Positions 45,821 through 58,616 of a stretch of DNA of 64,000 bases are shown piece by piece. Origin of the DNA: Monoplex corrugatus (lineage: Eukaryota > Mollusca > Gastropoda > Littorinimorpha > Ranellidae). The position numbers and the translations under genes were made by a program. How positions within the stretch are numbered: position 1 is the first letter of the stretch; every line of letters begins with the position of its first letter. Location of the stretch: assembly GCA_030674185.1 (NCBI GenBank), contig CM060312.1, positions 61,145,078 to 61,209,077 on the forward strand, in the 5' to 3' direction. The notes under the pieces are model-generated. The model was not told the origin of the DNA, ran no database searches, and saw nothing but the letters and a program-made list of their open reading frames with translations.

Positions 45821-46568
45821 TACTGGTTATAGTGCAGAAACAGCATTAGTAAGAGTCCTCAGTGATCTCCTCACTGCTCTTGACAATGAAAAACTTTCAA
45901 TTTTATGTTTTGTTGACCTGAGGAACATAGAAGGATGCCCTGGGATAAAGGATGGAGTAAAAATGATAAACAACATTCGTTACGCAGATGACACGGTTCT
46001 AATTGCAGAAAATGAGTGATTTGCAAACTCTTGTGAATATAACAGAAATAGAAAGCAAAAATAATGGGCTGGAGCTAAATAGCAAGAACACTGAAGCCAT
46101 GATAATCAGTTAAAAAAAAAAGACCAAAAAAAAGAAAAAAAAGAAATCCACTCATGCAATATAACAGCAACTTGCACAACATTCAGACAGGTTGATAAGT
46201 TTAAATATCTGGGAACGGTCATCTCTCCAGGCGGCAGATGCACATCAGAAATAGCCAGCAGAATCGGCCAAACCAAAACAGCATTCAAGAAGATGAAAAG
46301 CGTTCTTACCAAGAAATGCCTATCAATTAACATTATGGAGAGAATTCTTGAATGCTATATAAAATTGATATTGTTGCACGGTTGTGAGGCGTGGACAGTC
46401 AAAATGCAAAGTCAGAACAAAATTGAGGCAACTAAAATATGATATTTAAGGAGAACATTGAGAGTTCCATGGACAGCAAAGAAAACAAAATCGACGGTCT
46501 TGATGGAAGCAGACACAAAAAGATTATTAATAAAGAAGATTAGGAAAAAACAAGTAACATTTATAGGA

Positions 46569-46570
<2 letters not shown>
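45820..46570 (+). mobile_element. LINE-D fragment fused to LINE-A fragment
   Basis: LINE-D (SALVRVLSDLLTALDNEKLS-like) breaks off at 45920 after TTTGTTGACCTG. LINE-A follows at once: INNIRYADDTVLIAENE, a palm end, then [17 protein letters not shown] and IRKKQVTFIGQ, cut at 46570 by a (GT)n tract. Frames are broken. Confidence 0.7.
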
Positions 46571-46651
<81 letters not shown>

Positions 46652-46711
46652 TGCGCGCGCGCGTGTGTGTGTGTCTATGTGCGAGAGAGAGAGAGAGAGA
46701 GAGGGAGATAC

Positions 46712-46761
<50 letters not shown>

Positions 46762-46795
46762 AGAGGAGAGAGAGAGAGAGAGAGAGAGAGAATGC
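46570..46795. repeat. (GT)n then (GA)n microsatellite
   Basis: GT 46570-46650 and GA 46682-46790, the unit 3 counterpart of the tract at 5926-6270 upstream of gene A. Confidence 0.9.
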
Positions 46796-47227
46796 GTTCA
46801 TTGTTGTTGAACCTTTTAAGACCATACTTGGCTCTTGTTGTTGTATGGTAGGTTGAATGTGGACATACATCTCTTACTTAAAGTTCATTTTTATCGCTTA
46901 TTTTCGTCATAGCTTGTATTTGCTTTACGTGTATTTGACTCTTCCATTCATGGAAGCCAGCTGAATTACACAGTAGCATTGTTTAGCTCTGAATACTTGT
47001 AAGTCCTGAGGCACAGTGAAACAATCATATCTGAAAGTGTGACAGAGCCAGGTGCATGTCTTCATTTTTTCCATGTCTATGGTAATACCAAAGCGAGTGC
47101 AACAAACACGTTTGACCTAGTCATTGCCATTTTCAGCTTTGAAAGCCATTAGAACATTGATCGTCCTAACACAAGACACACTTGTCCCACTGGCGTGTGA
47201 GTGAGAGACAGATCAAATTGTACAAAC

Positions 47228-48695
47228 ATGGCAGAGCCAGAAGTAAAGCTGCACTACTTCAATTTGAGGGCCAGATGCGAATTCATACGTCTGGTTCTGA
47301 TTGCTGGTGGTATGGACTTCGAAGACATTAAGACTGACATTAACGACTGGTGTCCTGACTTTTACGCTAAAAAGGGTGAGTAGATCTGATGTTGTAAAAA
47401 GGTTGTACAAATCATCATCATCATCATGGCCCTGTCACATGGCGTTGGCGATCATGGCCCTCCATATGCTTCTGTCCCTTGTCGCCGCAAGCACATCTTC
47501 CACCCTTTCTGTCCTCAGCCACCCTGCAAGTCCGTCCAATATTCTCCCTGGGTCTACCTATGTTCTCTTTCCTTCCAGTTTTCCTGTTATGACCAGGTGC
47601 TCTGATTTTTCTTGCCTCATAAAATGTCCTATAAATGTTGCTCGTCTTTTCCTAATCTTCCTTATAAATGATCTTCTTGTGCCTGCCTCCATGAAGACTG
47701 TCTCGTTTATTTTCCTTGCTGTCCATTGAACTCACAACATTCTTCATAGAAAACAAATTTCAGCTGCCTCAATCTTGTTCTGGCTTTGCATGTTGACTGT
47801 CCACGCCTCACAACCGTATAACGTTATCGGTTCTCTACAATATTCAAGAACTTTCTTCCTTATGTTTATTGAAAGACATTTGTTGGTAAGAATACTTTTC
47901 ATCTTTTTGAATGGTGTTTTGGCTTGGCCGATTCTGCTGGCTATGTCTGATGTGCATCTGCCGTCTGGTGAGATGACCATTCTGAGATATTTAAACTTAC
48001 AAATCTGTCACAGAGTTGTGCAATTTGCTGTTATTTTGCATGAGGGGGGTTTCTCACCATTTAGAATGTATGCAATATTATAGAAGTTACCAGATGAAAA
48101 CAGCGCCAATAACAACATATTCTATTGGTCTTCTTTCTGTTCGCCTCTGTCTATCTGTCTGCTGTCTGTCTATCTGCCCCCCCCCCCTCGTATCTCTCTC
48201 ACTCTGGCTGAATATCTGGCTGAAGGTGTGAATACAATGTGGGTACAGCCCACACTTATGGAACGTGTGTGTACAAAACATAAGACATTCCCTTTGACCT
48301 GATGAGAAGGGCTTCTGTCTTGTTATCAATTAGTTTGAGATTTGTTCTTTTATCACAGTTTTTGATATCTGAAATACAGTTCTCCATGACTCTGGTGGTA
48401 GAATAAATCATGTTTGAAGACAAGAATAGACATGTATCATCTGTAAATGAACAATCATAAGAAACAGTCTTTTGTTCAACAAAGAAAACATTTTTTTAGA
48501 CATTATGAAAAAATATTGGGCCACGGAGTGAACCTTGTGGAACGCGCAATAGATATATACGGACATACATACATGCATATTATATGTATACACATACACA
48601 CATATGTACTTACATACATACGTACATATATGTATATGTATATATGTATACATATGTACATGTATATATATATATACATACATGCATATATATAA

Positions 48696-48775
<80 letters not shown>

Positions 48776-49334
48776 TGTGTGTGTATCTATGTACATATAT
48801 ATGTATATGTATATACGAGTGTGAGTCAAAAAGTAATGCCTTTTTCTTTAGTACAGGAACAATTACCGACACAGGAACATGTATCATACATCAGAATGAA
48901 GCTGGTCCTCTGGGGATCACATCCCTACTTCTCAACATAGTCACCGTTTCTCTCAATAGCAATGTTCCACATTCGAATGAGGGCATGTATCCCTGCCTCG
49001 TCAGCTCTGTAAACTCGTTGAGTGGACGTCTGCAATATTAAGTTTAATGTTCAGCCTTACCTGACAGGGTAATTATGACTAACAGTATTCTAAGACCAGT
49101 CTCTGTCCTGTCACTCTGACAAAATGAACGCTGCGTTATAGCATCATCATTATTAACCATTTATTACATGCTTAACACAAACGGTGATGCATTACAGAGA
49201 CTCCCTATGGACAGGTGCCATATATTGTCTACAAAGGCAAAAAATATGGACAGAGCCTCGCCATCGCCACCTTCTTTGCAAGAAAACTTGGTAAGTTTGC
49301 ACGCACACACGCGCGTACCCACCCCACCCCACCC

Positions 49335-49373
<39 letters not shown>

Positions 49374-49723
49374 AACACTCACTCACTCACGCATACCTGT
49401 GCATAGTTGGCATTTCTACATATTATTGATACGGTCTTTACTTTAGGATAAGATATTTTAACAGACAATTCTTAGTTTACGAGAAAATATATAAAAAGAC
49501 AATTGCGAAATCCACTCTCATGAATAAACTGCAGTGTGCGAAGACAGTAGCAGAGGAAAAAAACAGCCAATGAATACGGCTTAAACGCAGGCTTGTGGCA
49601 TTTGCCACGATAAAACTGGATCCATTATATGTGGCTTTACTGCACTTATAACACCGCAGTGTTGGAACACCATCTTGAGAAAATGAAAACTGAAACTTTG
49701 GGATTCTCTTTTCCTATTGCATT

Positions 49724-49783
<60 letters not shown>

Positions 49784-50715
49784 GACACACAGACAGAGAG
49801 ACAGACAGACAGAGAGAGATAGAGACACAGACAGAGGGAGAGAGAGAGAGAGAGAGACAGGGAGACAGACAGACAGACAGACAGACAGCAGACAGAGAGA
49901 GAGAGAGATGTACAGATGTGTGCATATCTACACATGCATGCATACTTACATACATGCATACACACACATATACATATTTTCATATTAACATATATACATT
50001 CATAAATGAACTGATGACGTGAGCAATATGAAGATTGGATGCAGTGTTCTGGAGAGACTCAAAAAGAAGGCCCCAAGAAAACGACATTGAGCAAAAGAGC
50101 AAAGAGTATCAGTTTCTCTATTTTGAGTTCAGAATAACACACACCCAGTGGAGTGAAAGCCTAGTGATTAAAACCTCCTGCCTTGGATACAAGAAGTACT
50201 GGGGTCTAACTGCGGATTGGACCTCTGGATGTTAGTCTTTTAGGTGAGACGATAAACCGAGGTTCATTGCACACAACGCACTCAGCACACGTAAAAGAAC
50301 CCATGGCAGCAATAAAGTTGATTTTAGCCAAATCGTCTTTCATAGAGAAACAAAAAAACACACGGACAGACGGATTTGGGTGGCGCTGCATTATGGCGAT
50401 GCACTCTCCTTGAAGAGCGTAGCTTGAATTGCATACGCTAAATTCATTGTGGCAAAATAGAAATAAAATGTACAAATACTTTTGCAGGTTTTTATCCTAA
50501 AACAGACGAGGATTGCCTGAGAGAAGACGAAGTGATACACCTTGTGGATGACATAAGGTTGCCCCATATCAAGGACTGGTTCTATGAAAAAGACCCGGAG
50601 AAATTGGTAAGAGCATGACAGAACGATGCATGTGTTCTTTTTTAGATAAGAAAAAAGGGGAAAGGGGCGGTTTTCCGTACTCGTGGCTATGTTGGGCCTG
50701 TATATACCAAAGCGC

Positions 50716-50797
<82 letters not shown>

Positions 50798-52380
50798 CGT
50801 GCGGGTGTGTATTTGTGTGTTTGTGTATCTGTGCGTGCGGGCGTGTGTGTATGTCTGTGGGGGGGGGGGGGGGGGAGAAGGGACCTATCAAACATTAAGC
50901 TAACACCACCAGAATGATGGAAAACTTAAGATAGGCAGCAAACAGGGCATTTTTAATGTTGCGTGCCGGGACTGAACTCAAGATATCAGATCTTGTGCCC
51001 ATGGTTCAACCAACTAGCTCACATTGCTTCTTACAAAACTTGCACGGCTGTAAGTTTACATTTTCTTTAGCAAGCTTCATACGTTAGGTAGGACCTCAAG
51101 GCCTTACCAGTGTACAAGGCTTATGTGCAGTCTTACGACTTATGCCATGATTATTTGGATCTTCTCCATTACACGGCATCACTGCTGTCAGTGCATACAG
51201 AATTCATTCCTAGCTCGAAAACGTTATCTTGAGGAACTGAAGCAGAAACTTTGAACAATTTGCCAAACTGGACACTATCCAATACCACCAATCCCTTCCA
51301 GTGCAAATAGCAGAGCGTGGATCATTGTTAGTTTTCAGATGGTGATTGCAAGGTAGAGGTATACATTTGTCCCTTAACCCTGAGGTTGCAGGGGAGTGGA
51401 GACTCTCAGCTTTTTTCAGGGGCAGCATTATGAGTATTGGGCTCATTTCCTCTTCCTCCCTGCTTTACCTTCCTTAACTAGAACAGGTTCATGTAATCAT
51501 TCAAAGCTAATTGGACAGACTTGATTCGTTGTTCATAGGCTCACAGAAGACTTACCATGTTTTGTTTTCAGGCTGCACAAGAAGAGTTCTTCAAAACTGA
51601 ACTATTTCCTCGCTACCTGGGTTATTTTGAGGCCATGTTGGCTGAGAATGGAGGCACCGGATTCTTTGTGGGCGATTCGGTTAGTATACAGATGAAGATA
51701 ATGATGGCCATGGTGATGGCAATGATAGTGCCGGTGACGGCGGTGGTAGTGGTAATGTTAGTGATGATGGGTTATAACCATGATGATGATAACGATGATG
51801 ATGGTAACTTCATATTGATAGTTGTTATGATAACGATGCTGGTAGTGATGGTGATGGCGGTGGTGGTAAAGATAGTGATGTTGAGCCATACAAATGATAA
51901 TGATGATGATAAAACTGCACCGTTGTCTGTCTGTCTCTCTGTCTCAAACCCTTAGTCAAAAAGGGAACATGAGAAATGTATGTGCAAGAAAGAAAAGAGT
52001 ACAACTGCATGTTGAAGGTTAAAAAAAAAGCAATATACAGAGGAAGGTTAGCCAAACTGAAATAGGTTTTTGATAACCCTACATCTCTTTGGCAAACAAT
52101 ACTCAGTGAACAGACGATCAGAAATGTTTAACACGATATTAATAGATCATTGGTGAAATCTTATTTTTCATGTCTTGAATCAGCTTTATCTTGCTCTCTA
52201 TTGAACTTCCAAATATAGAACTTGATGATCAGACTGAACCCTTATTTGAGGAACCCATAGCAAGAAAAGAAAAGCAGAGAGCATTAGATGACTGAAAACA
52301 GAATGATGTGTAGGAACATACAGAAATAAAACACGTAGAAAGTGCACAGATAGATAGATGGATAGATAGATAGGTAGATG

Positions 52381-52417
<37 letters not shown>

Positions 52418-55400
52418 GTAGATAGGTAGATATATAGATAGATAGATACTGTAGATAGATAGATAGATAGATAGATATCTGTGTGTGTGTTTATATTTAT
52501 GTATTTATGTATTATTTATTTATTATGTTGTATTTAATTTATTTATTTATTTATTTATTATTTATTTATTAACATTATATATGTTTGTTTTCATCCACAA
52601 AAAGTTGATATCAACAAACCTGAAAATCGGCTAATTACTCTGAAGTAAATGAAGCTAGTATAATTACCAAGATTTATTCACACATTCTAAGCGAAAGCTT
52701 GACGGTATAGACGAAACAAGCAAACAAAAATACAACGATAGGGGAACGAGCTGGTTTTAGCGCAAAATGCAGTATTGTTGACCATACTCTATACTGTACG
52801 CTGTTATTCATAAAGTGTCTCCTCAAAATTCAAAATTATATGGTGCATGGTGGACTTTTAGCAGGCTTTCAATTCCATGAACGGAAATGGGCTATGGACA
52901 ATACTTTGAAAGGTTTGTGTAAATGGAAATTTATATAATGCTCGTAGAGAAATAGTGTAGGTTTTGCTTGCATGTGTGATGTGTTATTTATATAATGCTC
53001 GTAGAGAAATAGTGTAGGTTTTGCTTGCATGTGTGATGTGTTCTTACACATAACTTGTTCCATTGTCCAACTGGTGTAAAGCAAAGATGTTTGCCTTGCG
53101 CTCTGATGTTTTCCTACTTTATAAACGAAATGGCGGTGGAACTGTCAAAAATTGGAAACTGTGGCATTCGAATTATTCCAAGTGTCAAAAAAATGTTTTT
53201 AACGTTATATGCTGGTGATGTATTACGTCTTTCAGACTCTGTTACAGGATTACAAACCCATTTAAGTAATGTCAAAAATGAAATAGAAGAGTTCATCTAT
53301 CACTTAACCACAAAACCTAGCTTTGATTTGGCTTTGTCAGAGTACGTCAACGATGAAAGAGGAGTTATTGAAACACAGACATCGTTGCAACGTCTGAGAG
53401 CAACTAGTCCATTAATGATTTTACTAACTATTATTTGATACCCAAATTGACCTTATCCTGACATATGCATTTTGAAATTTGGGGTCTAATTAGAACTTGC
53501 CAGATTGAGAAAGTCCTTAGTCAGACTTTAAAAATGTTCACTGGTGTCTGTTACATACCTGAAATAAATTCAAAACCAGATACTTTCTCCATCAGTTAAT
53601 CTTGCAACAACAAACGTGATGGTGTTTCAAAATTGTGAGCATCTTAGTAATTTAGAAAAATGGTTTTACATTAATGTTTTTACTAATCATTGTTTGATAC
53701 CCAAATTGAGCTTATCACTATAACCTCATCTGAACCATAAAATATTTTTGTAAATTACCAAGATGCCCACGCTTTTGAAATACACATATCATTGCAAAGT
53801 CAGAGAGCGACCGATCCATTATTTTTTAACTAATAATTTGATACATAAATTGGGCTTGTCCTAACATATGCATTTGAAATTTGGGTTCTAATTCTGTGGA
53901 TTCATTGAAGGGAAAGGAAATGTTTTTTTAATTGTTTATACTATACAACATGAAGCTTAATGTAAATGCTGACAAAACTGAACTCATTCTGTTTCGAGTC
54001 AGAGACTATGTAGCAAGAAACAAGGAATGGTATGTTAATAGAACCAGATTAGAAGTCATTAATGGTTATTGCGATCTTGAGTCATCATCATCATGTGCCC
54101 TGCCACATGGAGTTGGCGATCATGGCCTTCCATGTGAATCTATTCTATGTCACTGCAAGTACACCTCCCACCCTCTCTGTCCTCAGCCACCCTGCAAGTC
54201 CGTCCAATATGTTCTCCCTGGGTCTACCTGGTATTCTTTTCCCTCCAGCTTTCCTGTTGTGACTAGATTCTCTAATTTCTCTTGCCTCATAAAATGTCCT
54301 ACAAATGCTGCTCTTCTTTTCCTAATCTTCTTCATAAATGTTCTTCTTGTGTCTGCTTCCTTCCAGATTGTCTCGTTTGTTTTCTTTGATGTCCATTGGA
54401 TTCTCAACATTCTTCTTAGAAACCACATTTCAATTGCCTCAATCTTGTTCCAGCTTTGCGTGTTGAGCATCCACGCTTCACATCCATTCGACAGTATCAG
54501 TCCTATATAACACTCAAGAGCTCTTTCCCTGTTGTTAATTGATAGGCATTTGTTGGTAAGAACGCCTTTCATTTGTTTTTTAATGCTGCTTTAGCTTGGC
54601 CGATTCTGCTGGCTATTTCAGATGTGCATCTTCGTATGGTGAGATGATCGTTCCCAGATATTTAAACTTATCAATCTGTCTCAATGTTATGCCAGTTGCT
54701 GTTATTTTGCATGAGGGGATTTCTTGTTCTTTACTGATTATCGTGATTTCCGTCTTCTTACTATTTAGCTCCAGTCCTTTATTTTGCTTTCCATTTCTAT
54801 TATATTCACAAGATTTTGTGGGTCTTTTTCATTTTATGCAATTAGCACAGTGTCATTTGGTAATGAATGTTGTTTATCATTTTTCCCCAAACCTTTATTC
54901 CAGGGCATTCTTTTATGCTCCTCATGATGATTTCGCTGTAAAGTGAAAACAAATCCGATGACAGGACACAACCCTGCCTAACCCCATCTTTTGATATTTT
55001 GGAAACAGCATATATCATTTTCTATTCTCATTGCTGCTGTTTGTTCCCAATACATTTTTCTGATTATTCTGGGATCTTTTCCATCAATATTGAGCCTTTC
55101 CAGTTGGTTGATCAATTCTTAGTGTCTTACCCAATCGAAAGCATAGTATAATCAACAAAGCATAAATATAAATCCTTATTCAACTCGACTGACCTATCTA
55201 TGATAGTTCTTAGGATGTATATGGCATTAATATTTCCTTTCCCTTCAACAAATCCACACTGTTCTTCTGCTATTTCTCATTTGATTCTGTTCCTTGGCCT
55301 CATCATGATTATTTCAATAGAATTTTTGTTACATGACTCATCAAGCTGATTGTACGATGGAGTTCGCATTCTATAGCCCCTGCTTTCTTTGGAAGTGTAA

Positions 55401-56702
55401 TGAAAATTGGTTTTGACATATCTTTGGGGATTTTTCCGGTGTTACAAATCTCATTTAGGAGGACTGTCATTTTTTCAATACCAAATTCTTCTAGCGGCTC
55501 AATTTCATTATGGGTGGTCCTTCAATGCTGAGAGTTTTCTTGTTTCAGCCATATAGGCGTTACTTAATTTTATGGCTATTGTTTTGTGAAATTATAATAG
55601 GCACAATCTTATTATAATTTACACATATATCACGCCTAAACGAATATTATCCATCAAGGAATTTCACTTACTTTTTGTTAGGCCTGATCGGTTCAGCGAA
55701 CCCTCGTCTTTTCAGTTTAGGCGTGATATATGTGTAAATTATAATAAGATTGTGCCTATTATAATTTCACAAAACAATGGTCCTTCAATGTTCTTTCATA
55801 TGTGTTCCTCGTTTCTGCCATTGTTAAAAGGGTGTTTAATGTACTCTCCCCATCTAATATTGTCTTTTTCCCTAATAATCATACCATCTTTAGATTTTAA
55901 GCAACCAGTTCATGTGCACGAGTTTTTCAGTTTCTTCAGTGTTTCTGTACATACATTGAGGATCTGTTTTGTGTCAGTCTTCTATTTCTTTGCGCTTTCT
56001 TTCCAGCTAAGCTTCCTTCGAGTTTCTCAAATTTGTCCATTGTTCCATTGTGTCACAAACGTCCTCCAGAACACTGAAATTGTTTAGCACATGCATGTTA
56101 AAATTTTCGAAGAGTCGCTTCATCTGTCCTTAAGGGTCCAAGATTTAGTTTGATGTTACTTTTGATCTGTTTTCTTTTCTTTTGTTTTAACCTAAATCTT
56201 CCCATTACAGGATTGTGGTCACTGTTCCAGTCTGCACCTGGTAGTGTTTTTGCTATCAGTAAATAATTTCTAAATCTTTTATTTATGAGGATGTAATCAA
56301 TTGTGATTTTTGTACTATCTGGATACATCCATGTCCATTTTCTTCTGTTAGGCTGCTCAAACCCGGCTGTTTCTCAATTAGCCCATAGCATGCTGAACTC
56401 TAATAAAACATTGTCAGTGGAAATCCTAAAATGATTCTAACTGAAATAATGGTTTCAAACCTCCAAATTCCCAGAAATTGATCCGTTGTGCTAGCGACTT
56501 TACATGATGTCAGATTTTCTTGATGTTCGGTTTACAGGTGACGCTGGCAGACTTCGTCGTTTATGATATTCTGGACACTTTCATGGGTATCGATCCTGAG
56601 GTGCTGGGTCCCTTCCCCCTTCACCAAAAACTGCGGAGTAACGTGGAAGCCATACCTGCTGTTAAAGCCTACCTGGACAAGAGACCCAAGACCCGTGTCT
56701 GA
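47228..56702 (+). CDS. Sigma-class glutathione S-transferase, gene B (5 exons, 210 aa)
   Basis: Exons 47228-47375, 49198-49290, 50488-50606, 51572-51679 and 56538-56702 have the same lengths and phases as gene A and encode an uninterrupted 210-residue protein. The catalytic Tyr10 (KLHYFN), the cis-proline motif QVP (55-57) and QS (68-69) are conserved. By hand count about 45 of 210 residues differ from gene A, concentrated at residues 35-46 and 121-127. The start has the same AACATGGCAGA context, and a possible 5'UTR acceptor (TTTTCAG, 47130-47136) matches that of gene A in position. Introns 2-4 are shorter than in A because they lack several insertions. An AATAAA lies about 190 nt after the stop. 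Both genes look functional by frame and splice sites. A paralogue with shifted substrate preference is plausible but unproven. Confidence 0.9.
47412..48060 (-). mobile_element. LINE-A C-terminal fragment in GST-B intron 1
   Basis: The CATCATCATCATCATGGCC tail starts at 47412. Coding remnants are [20 protein letters not shown] and [20 protein letters not shown]. The empty site is seen in gene A (about 6895-6915). GTACAAAT and GTATGCAAT at the borders suggest a target duplication. Confidence 0.75.
48250..48550 (-). mobile_element. LINE RT fragment (CR1/L2-like)
   Basis: The - strand with shifts encodes [16 protein letters not shown] and [20 protein letters not shown], the region at and after the catalytic box of a CR1/L2-type RT. 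It breaks into TA/TG repeats at 48550. Confidence 0.55.
48550..48820. repeat. (TACA)n and (GT)n microsatellites
   Basis: TACATA repeats to 48690 then (GT)n 48698-48785 and a TATA tail. Confidence 0.9.
48820..49022 (-). mobile_element. Mariner-type transposon 3' remnant
   Basis: The - strand encodes [20 protein letters not shown] then K and a stop, the ending typical of mariner-like transposases. The outer end reads GAGTGTGAGTCAAAAAGTAA, resembling a mariner terminal repeat. The rest of the element is missing. Confidence 0.6.
49728..49915. repeat. (GA)n and (GACA)n microsatellites in GST-B intron 2
   Basis: Pure GA to about 49778, then mixed GACA/GAGA to 49910. Confidence 0.9.
50120..50478 (+). 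mobile_element. SINE-3 (tRNA-derived), uninterrupted copy abutting exon 3
   Basis: The head GAAAGCCTAGTGATTAAAAC to GGGGTCTAACTGCGGATTGG is tRNA-like with a degenerate B box. The middle GAGGTTCATTGCACACAACG and GTAAAAGAACCCATGGCAGC follow, then the tail GAAATAAAATGTACAAATAC. Only TTTTGCAG separates the tail from exon 3 of GST-B. Confidence 0.75.
50719..50876. repeat. (GT)n and poly-G tract in GST-B intron 3
   Basis: GT 50719-50793, GT-rich to 50850, and a run of about 16 G ending at 50874. Confidence 0.9.
51083..51250 (+). mobile_element. SINE-1 3' part (intron 3, gene B)
   Basis: Counterpart of 13300-13447: GACCTCAAGGCCTTACCAGT to TTGAGGAACTGAAGCAGAAA. Confidence 0.7.
51690..51915. repeat. 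(GAT)n-rich tract after GST-B exon 4
   Basis: Imperfect GAT/GGT repeats begin just after the exon 4 donor. Gene A has a shorter version (15175-15280). The frame running through both is not coding. Confidence 0.75.
52065..52325 (+). mobile_element. LINE RT-linker fragment (intron 4, gene B)
   Basis: Counterpart of 15325-15590: CTTATTTGAGGAACCCATAG, then AGAGCATTAGATGACTGAAA. Confidence 0.6.
52350..52575. repeat. (GATA)n and (TTTA)n microsatellites
   Basis: GATA 52352-52477 and TTTA/TTAT to 52570. Confidence 0.9.
52690..54060 (+). mobile_element. LINE-C reverse transcriptase remnant
   Basis: 53055-53438 encodes [20 protein letters not shown] and [20 protein letters not shown], where the catalytic box has become YAGD, an inactivating change. 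A later part (53950-54060) reads [20 protein letters not shown]. It contains a 57-bp tandem duplication (52930-53043). The counterpart is 19400-20350. Confidence 0.7.
52930..53043. repeat. 57-bp tandem duplication
   Basis: Two copies of TTTATATAATGCTCGTAGAG...GTGATGTG, with period 57 and no differences seen. Confidence 0.85.
54075..56345 (-). mobile_element. LINE-A, longest copy (endonuclease end to tail), - strand
   Basis: From 56328 the - strand encodes [20 protein letters not shown] and [15 protein letters not shown], the last part of an APE-type endonuclease as in RTE elements. The RT follows with shifts ([16 protein letters not shown] near 55370), then the thumb and tail (54183-54572, [20 protein letters not shown]), ending at the CATCATCATCATGTGCC tail near 54084. 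An inverted-repeat element interrupts it at 55528-55777. Confidence 0.75.
55528..55777. mobile_element. Inverted-repeat element with perfect 64-bp arms
   Basis: Arms 55578-55641 and 55715-55778 are exact reverse complements (64 of 64, read by eye), with a 73-nt loop that itself holds GGTTCAGCGAACC. TGGTCCTTCAATG occurs at 55515-55527 and 55778-55790, fitting a 13-bp target duplication with about 50 extra bases on the left. No coding capacity. Confidence 0.8.
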
Positions 56703-56888
56703 AATTATCTAGTGACGATTTTTTTCCTACATGAGGTCTGTCAGTATTGTTAATACTTTTTACCGCATTGCATGTAATGTACGCAGATGTGTGATGAATA
56801 TAAATATGTTGTTGATACTATACGTGAAATCTGTTTATCTGCTTGTTCTGCAAAATGAAAACAAATGAATAGATTAAAATATCCAGAG

Positions 56889-56894
56889 AATAAA
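56889..56894 (+). other. Candidate polyadenylation signal of GST gene B
   Basis: AATAAA stands about 190 nt after the stop codon, in a 3' flank conserved in all three exon 5 copies. The aligned positions in the other copies are AATAAG-like (unit 2) and non-canonical (unit 1). Use of this site is inferred from position only. Confidence 0.4.
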
Positions 56895-57159
56895 TTTGAT
56901 TTAGTTATCTGGGCTATACGAAAATCAGTTTTCTTTACATTAACGGATTTTAACATCTGAGGTGGAAGTTGATTTCTGTGAAATGAGCTTTTTCTTTGAG
57001 TCTTTATAAGTTCATAATACAAAATTTCAGTTGCTATCACATTTTGCTACTGTTGTTGTTGTTGTCGTTGCTATTGCTGTTATCATAAATAGTCGTTGTT
57101 GTCGTTGTCATATCATTAAATGACTATTTGCTTTCGTTGGTGTATTTTAATCTGTTTCA

Positions 57160-57162
<3 letters not shown>

Positions 57163-57230
<68 letters not shown>
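57163..57230. repeat. (CT)n microsatellite
   Basis: Pure CT about 67 bp, next to the LINE-C fragment. Confidence 0.9.
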
Positions 57231-58522
57231 GGAGTAGGAAATGAGTGTCAGTTTATTAATGAATTTAAAGACAGGCTTATTTGTTCGTTTAAACAAAATT
57301 GGCACTCAGATATGGAAAACAAAGAAAAATATAGTTGGTTCTTCTCATTTAAAGATGTTTTTCAAACCGAAAAATATCTCAGTGTTGTTATGGATAAATG
57401 GCAAAGAACTAATTACGCAAGATTTAGATTAAGAACACTTGGTTTCAATGCAAATAAAAATTGGTTTCAACCTGGGACGTCCACAGTATATCCTTGTTCC
57501 TTATGTGGAAACAATGTCGATAATGAAAAACACTTTTTATTCCAATGCCAAATTTTTGACACAATACGTGGAAAATGCAAAGTTTTTGAATCCGACATGG
57601 CCAAAAGACAAGATGTTGTATCTATTTTGTCGTCTGATGACGAAGTCATAATCAAATCAGTGGCACTATACATTGCGGAAGCACAAAAAATAAGACATAA
57701 ACACTTACAAGCCTGACAATAGTGCTAGACAATATCATACTGGGATTAATTTAATCTCTTTTGACTGATATGGGCTACATCACGTTAACTCCAAAAGAAG
57801 CCGCTTTATTATAGACTCTGTTTTGTAAAGAGCTGTTTTCATTTGCTTTATTTTGCTTTGTTTGCCGATAATTTAAGAGTAGCTAATAATATGAAAATAA
57901 TGGTATATTTGTAGAATATGTTAGAAGTGGATATTGAAAGGGTATATAGACACTTAAGGGTTTACTATACATGTTAACAAACAAAAAAACAAAAACAAAT
58001 AAATAAAAGGCATAATGATGTCCCTTGTTAACAGAGTATTATGGGGCAGTTATGTGAAGATTATATTATTATCACTAAATGTAAGGTTTGGGTGGTCTAG
58101 ACCAGATGTTTCATCATATTACAGTTTTGATTGTGTGTGTGTGCGTGCGCACGAGCGCGCGCCCGCGTGTGAGTGTATATGGGTGCGTGTGTGTGTGTGT
58201 GTGTGGGTGTGGGTGTGTGAAAAAGATTTTGGTTTGCCTAAACCTAGACAAATTATTGGCCTTAATGTAGGAACACTGTTCTGATATGTTTTGTTTTTGT
58301 TTGCATTATGTAGTACTGATAAAATGGATGATTGTTCATTATATATGATTTGAATATGTTCGACTGTTCAAGGAATGGATGTTCGATATTTTTTTTGATT
58401 ATGCGTGAAGAATTTGCGCACATACAAAGAGTGGATTATGTGTCGCACTACTGGAAAATTGTTATCCCCCTTGTCAAAAGACCTTTTCGGGTAATGACAA
58501 TAAACAGTTTCAGTTTTAGTTT

Positions 58523-58527
<5 letters not shown>
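57226..58527 (+). mobile_element. LINE-C 3' end with zinc-binding C-terminus
   Basis: The frame to 57716 encodes GVGNECQFINEFKDRLICSF, DKWQRTNYARFRLRTLGFNA, then a cysteine/histidine knuckle YPCSLCGNNVDNEKHFLFQC and a terminal helix to LQA and a stop. This is the zf-RVT-like end of a non-LTR protein. About 800 bp of 3' UTR ends with CTTGTCAAAAGACCTTTTCG and AATAAACAG before (AC)n. Only the last 160 or so residues remain, but without stops. Confidence 0.7.

Positions 58528-58616
<89 letters not shown>
58526..58616. repeat. (AC)n microsatellite
   Basis: Pure AC, about 88 bp, interrupting the GST 3' flank homology. Confidence 0.9.
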
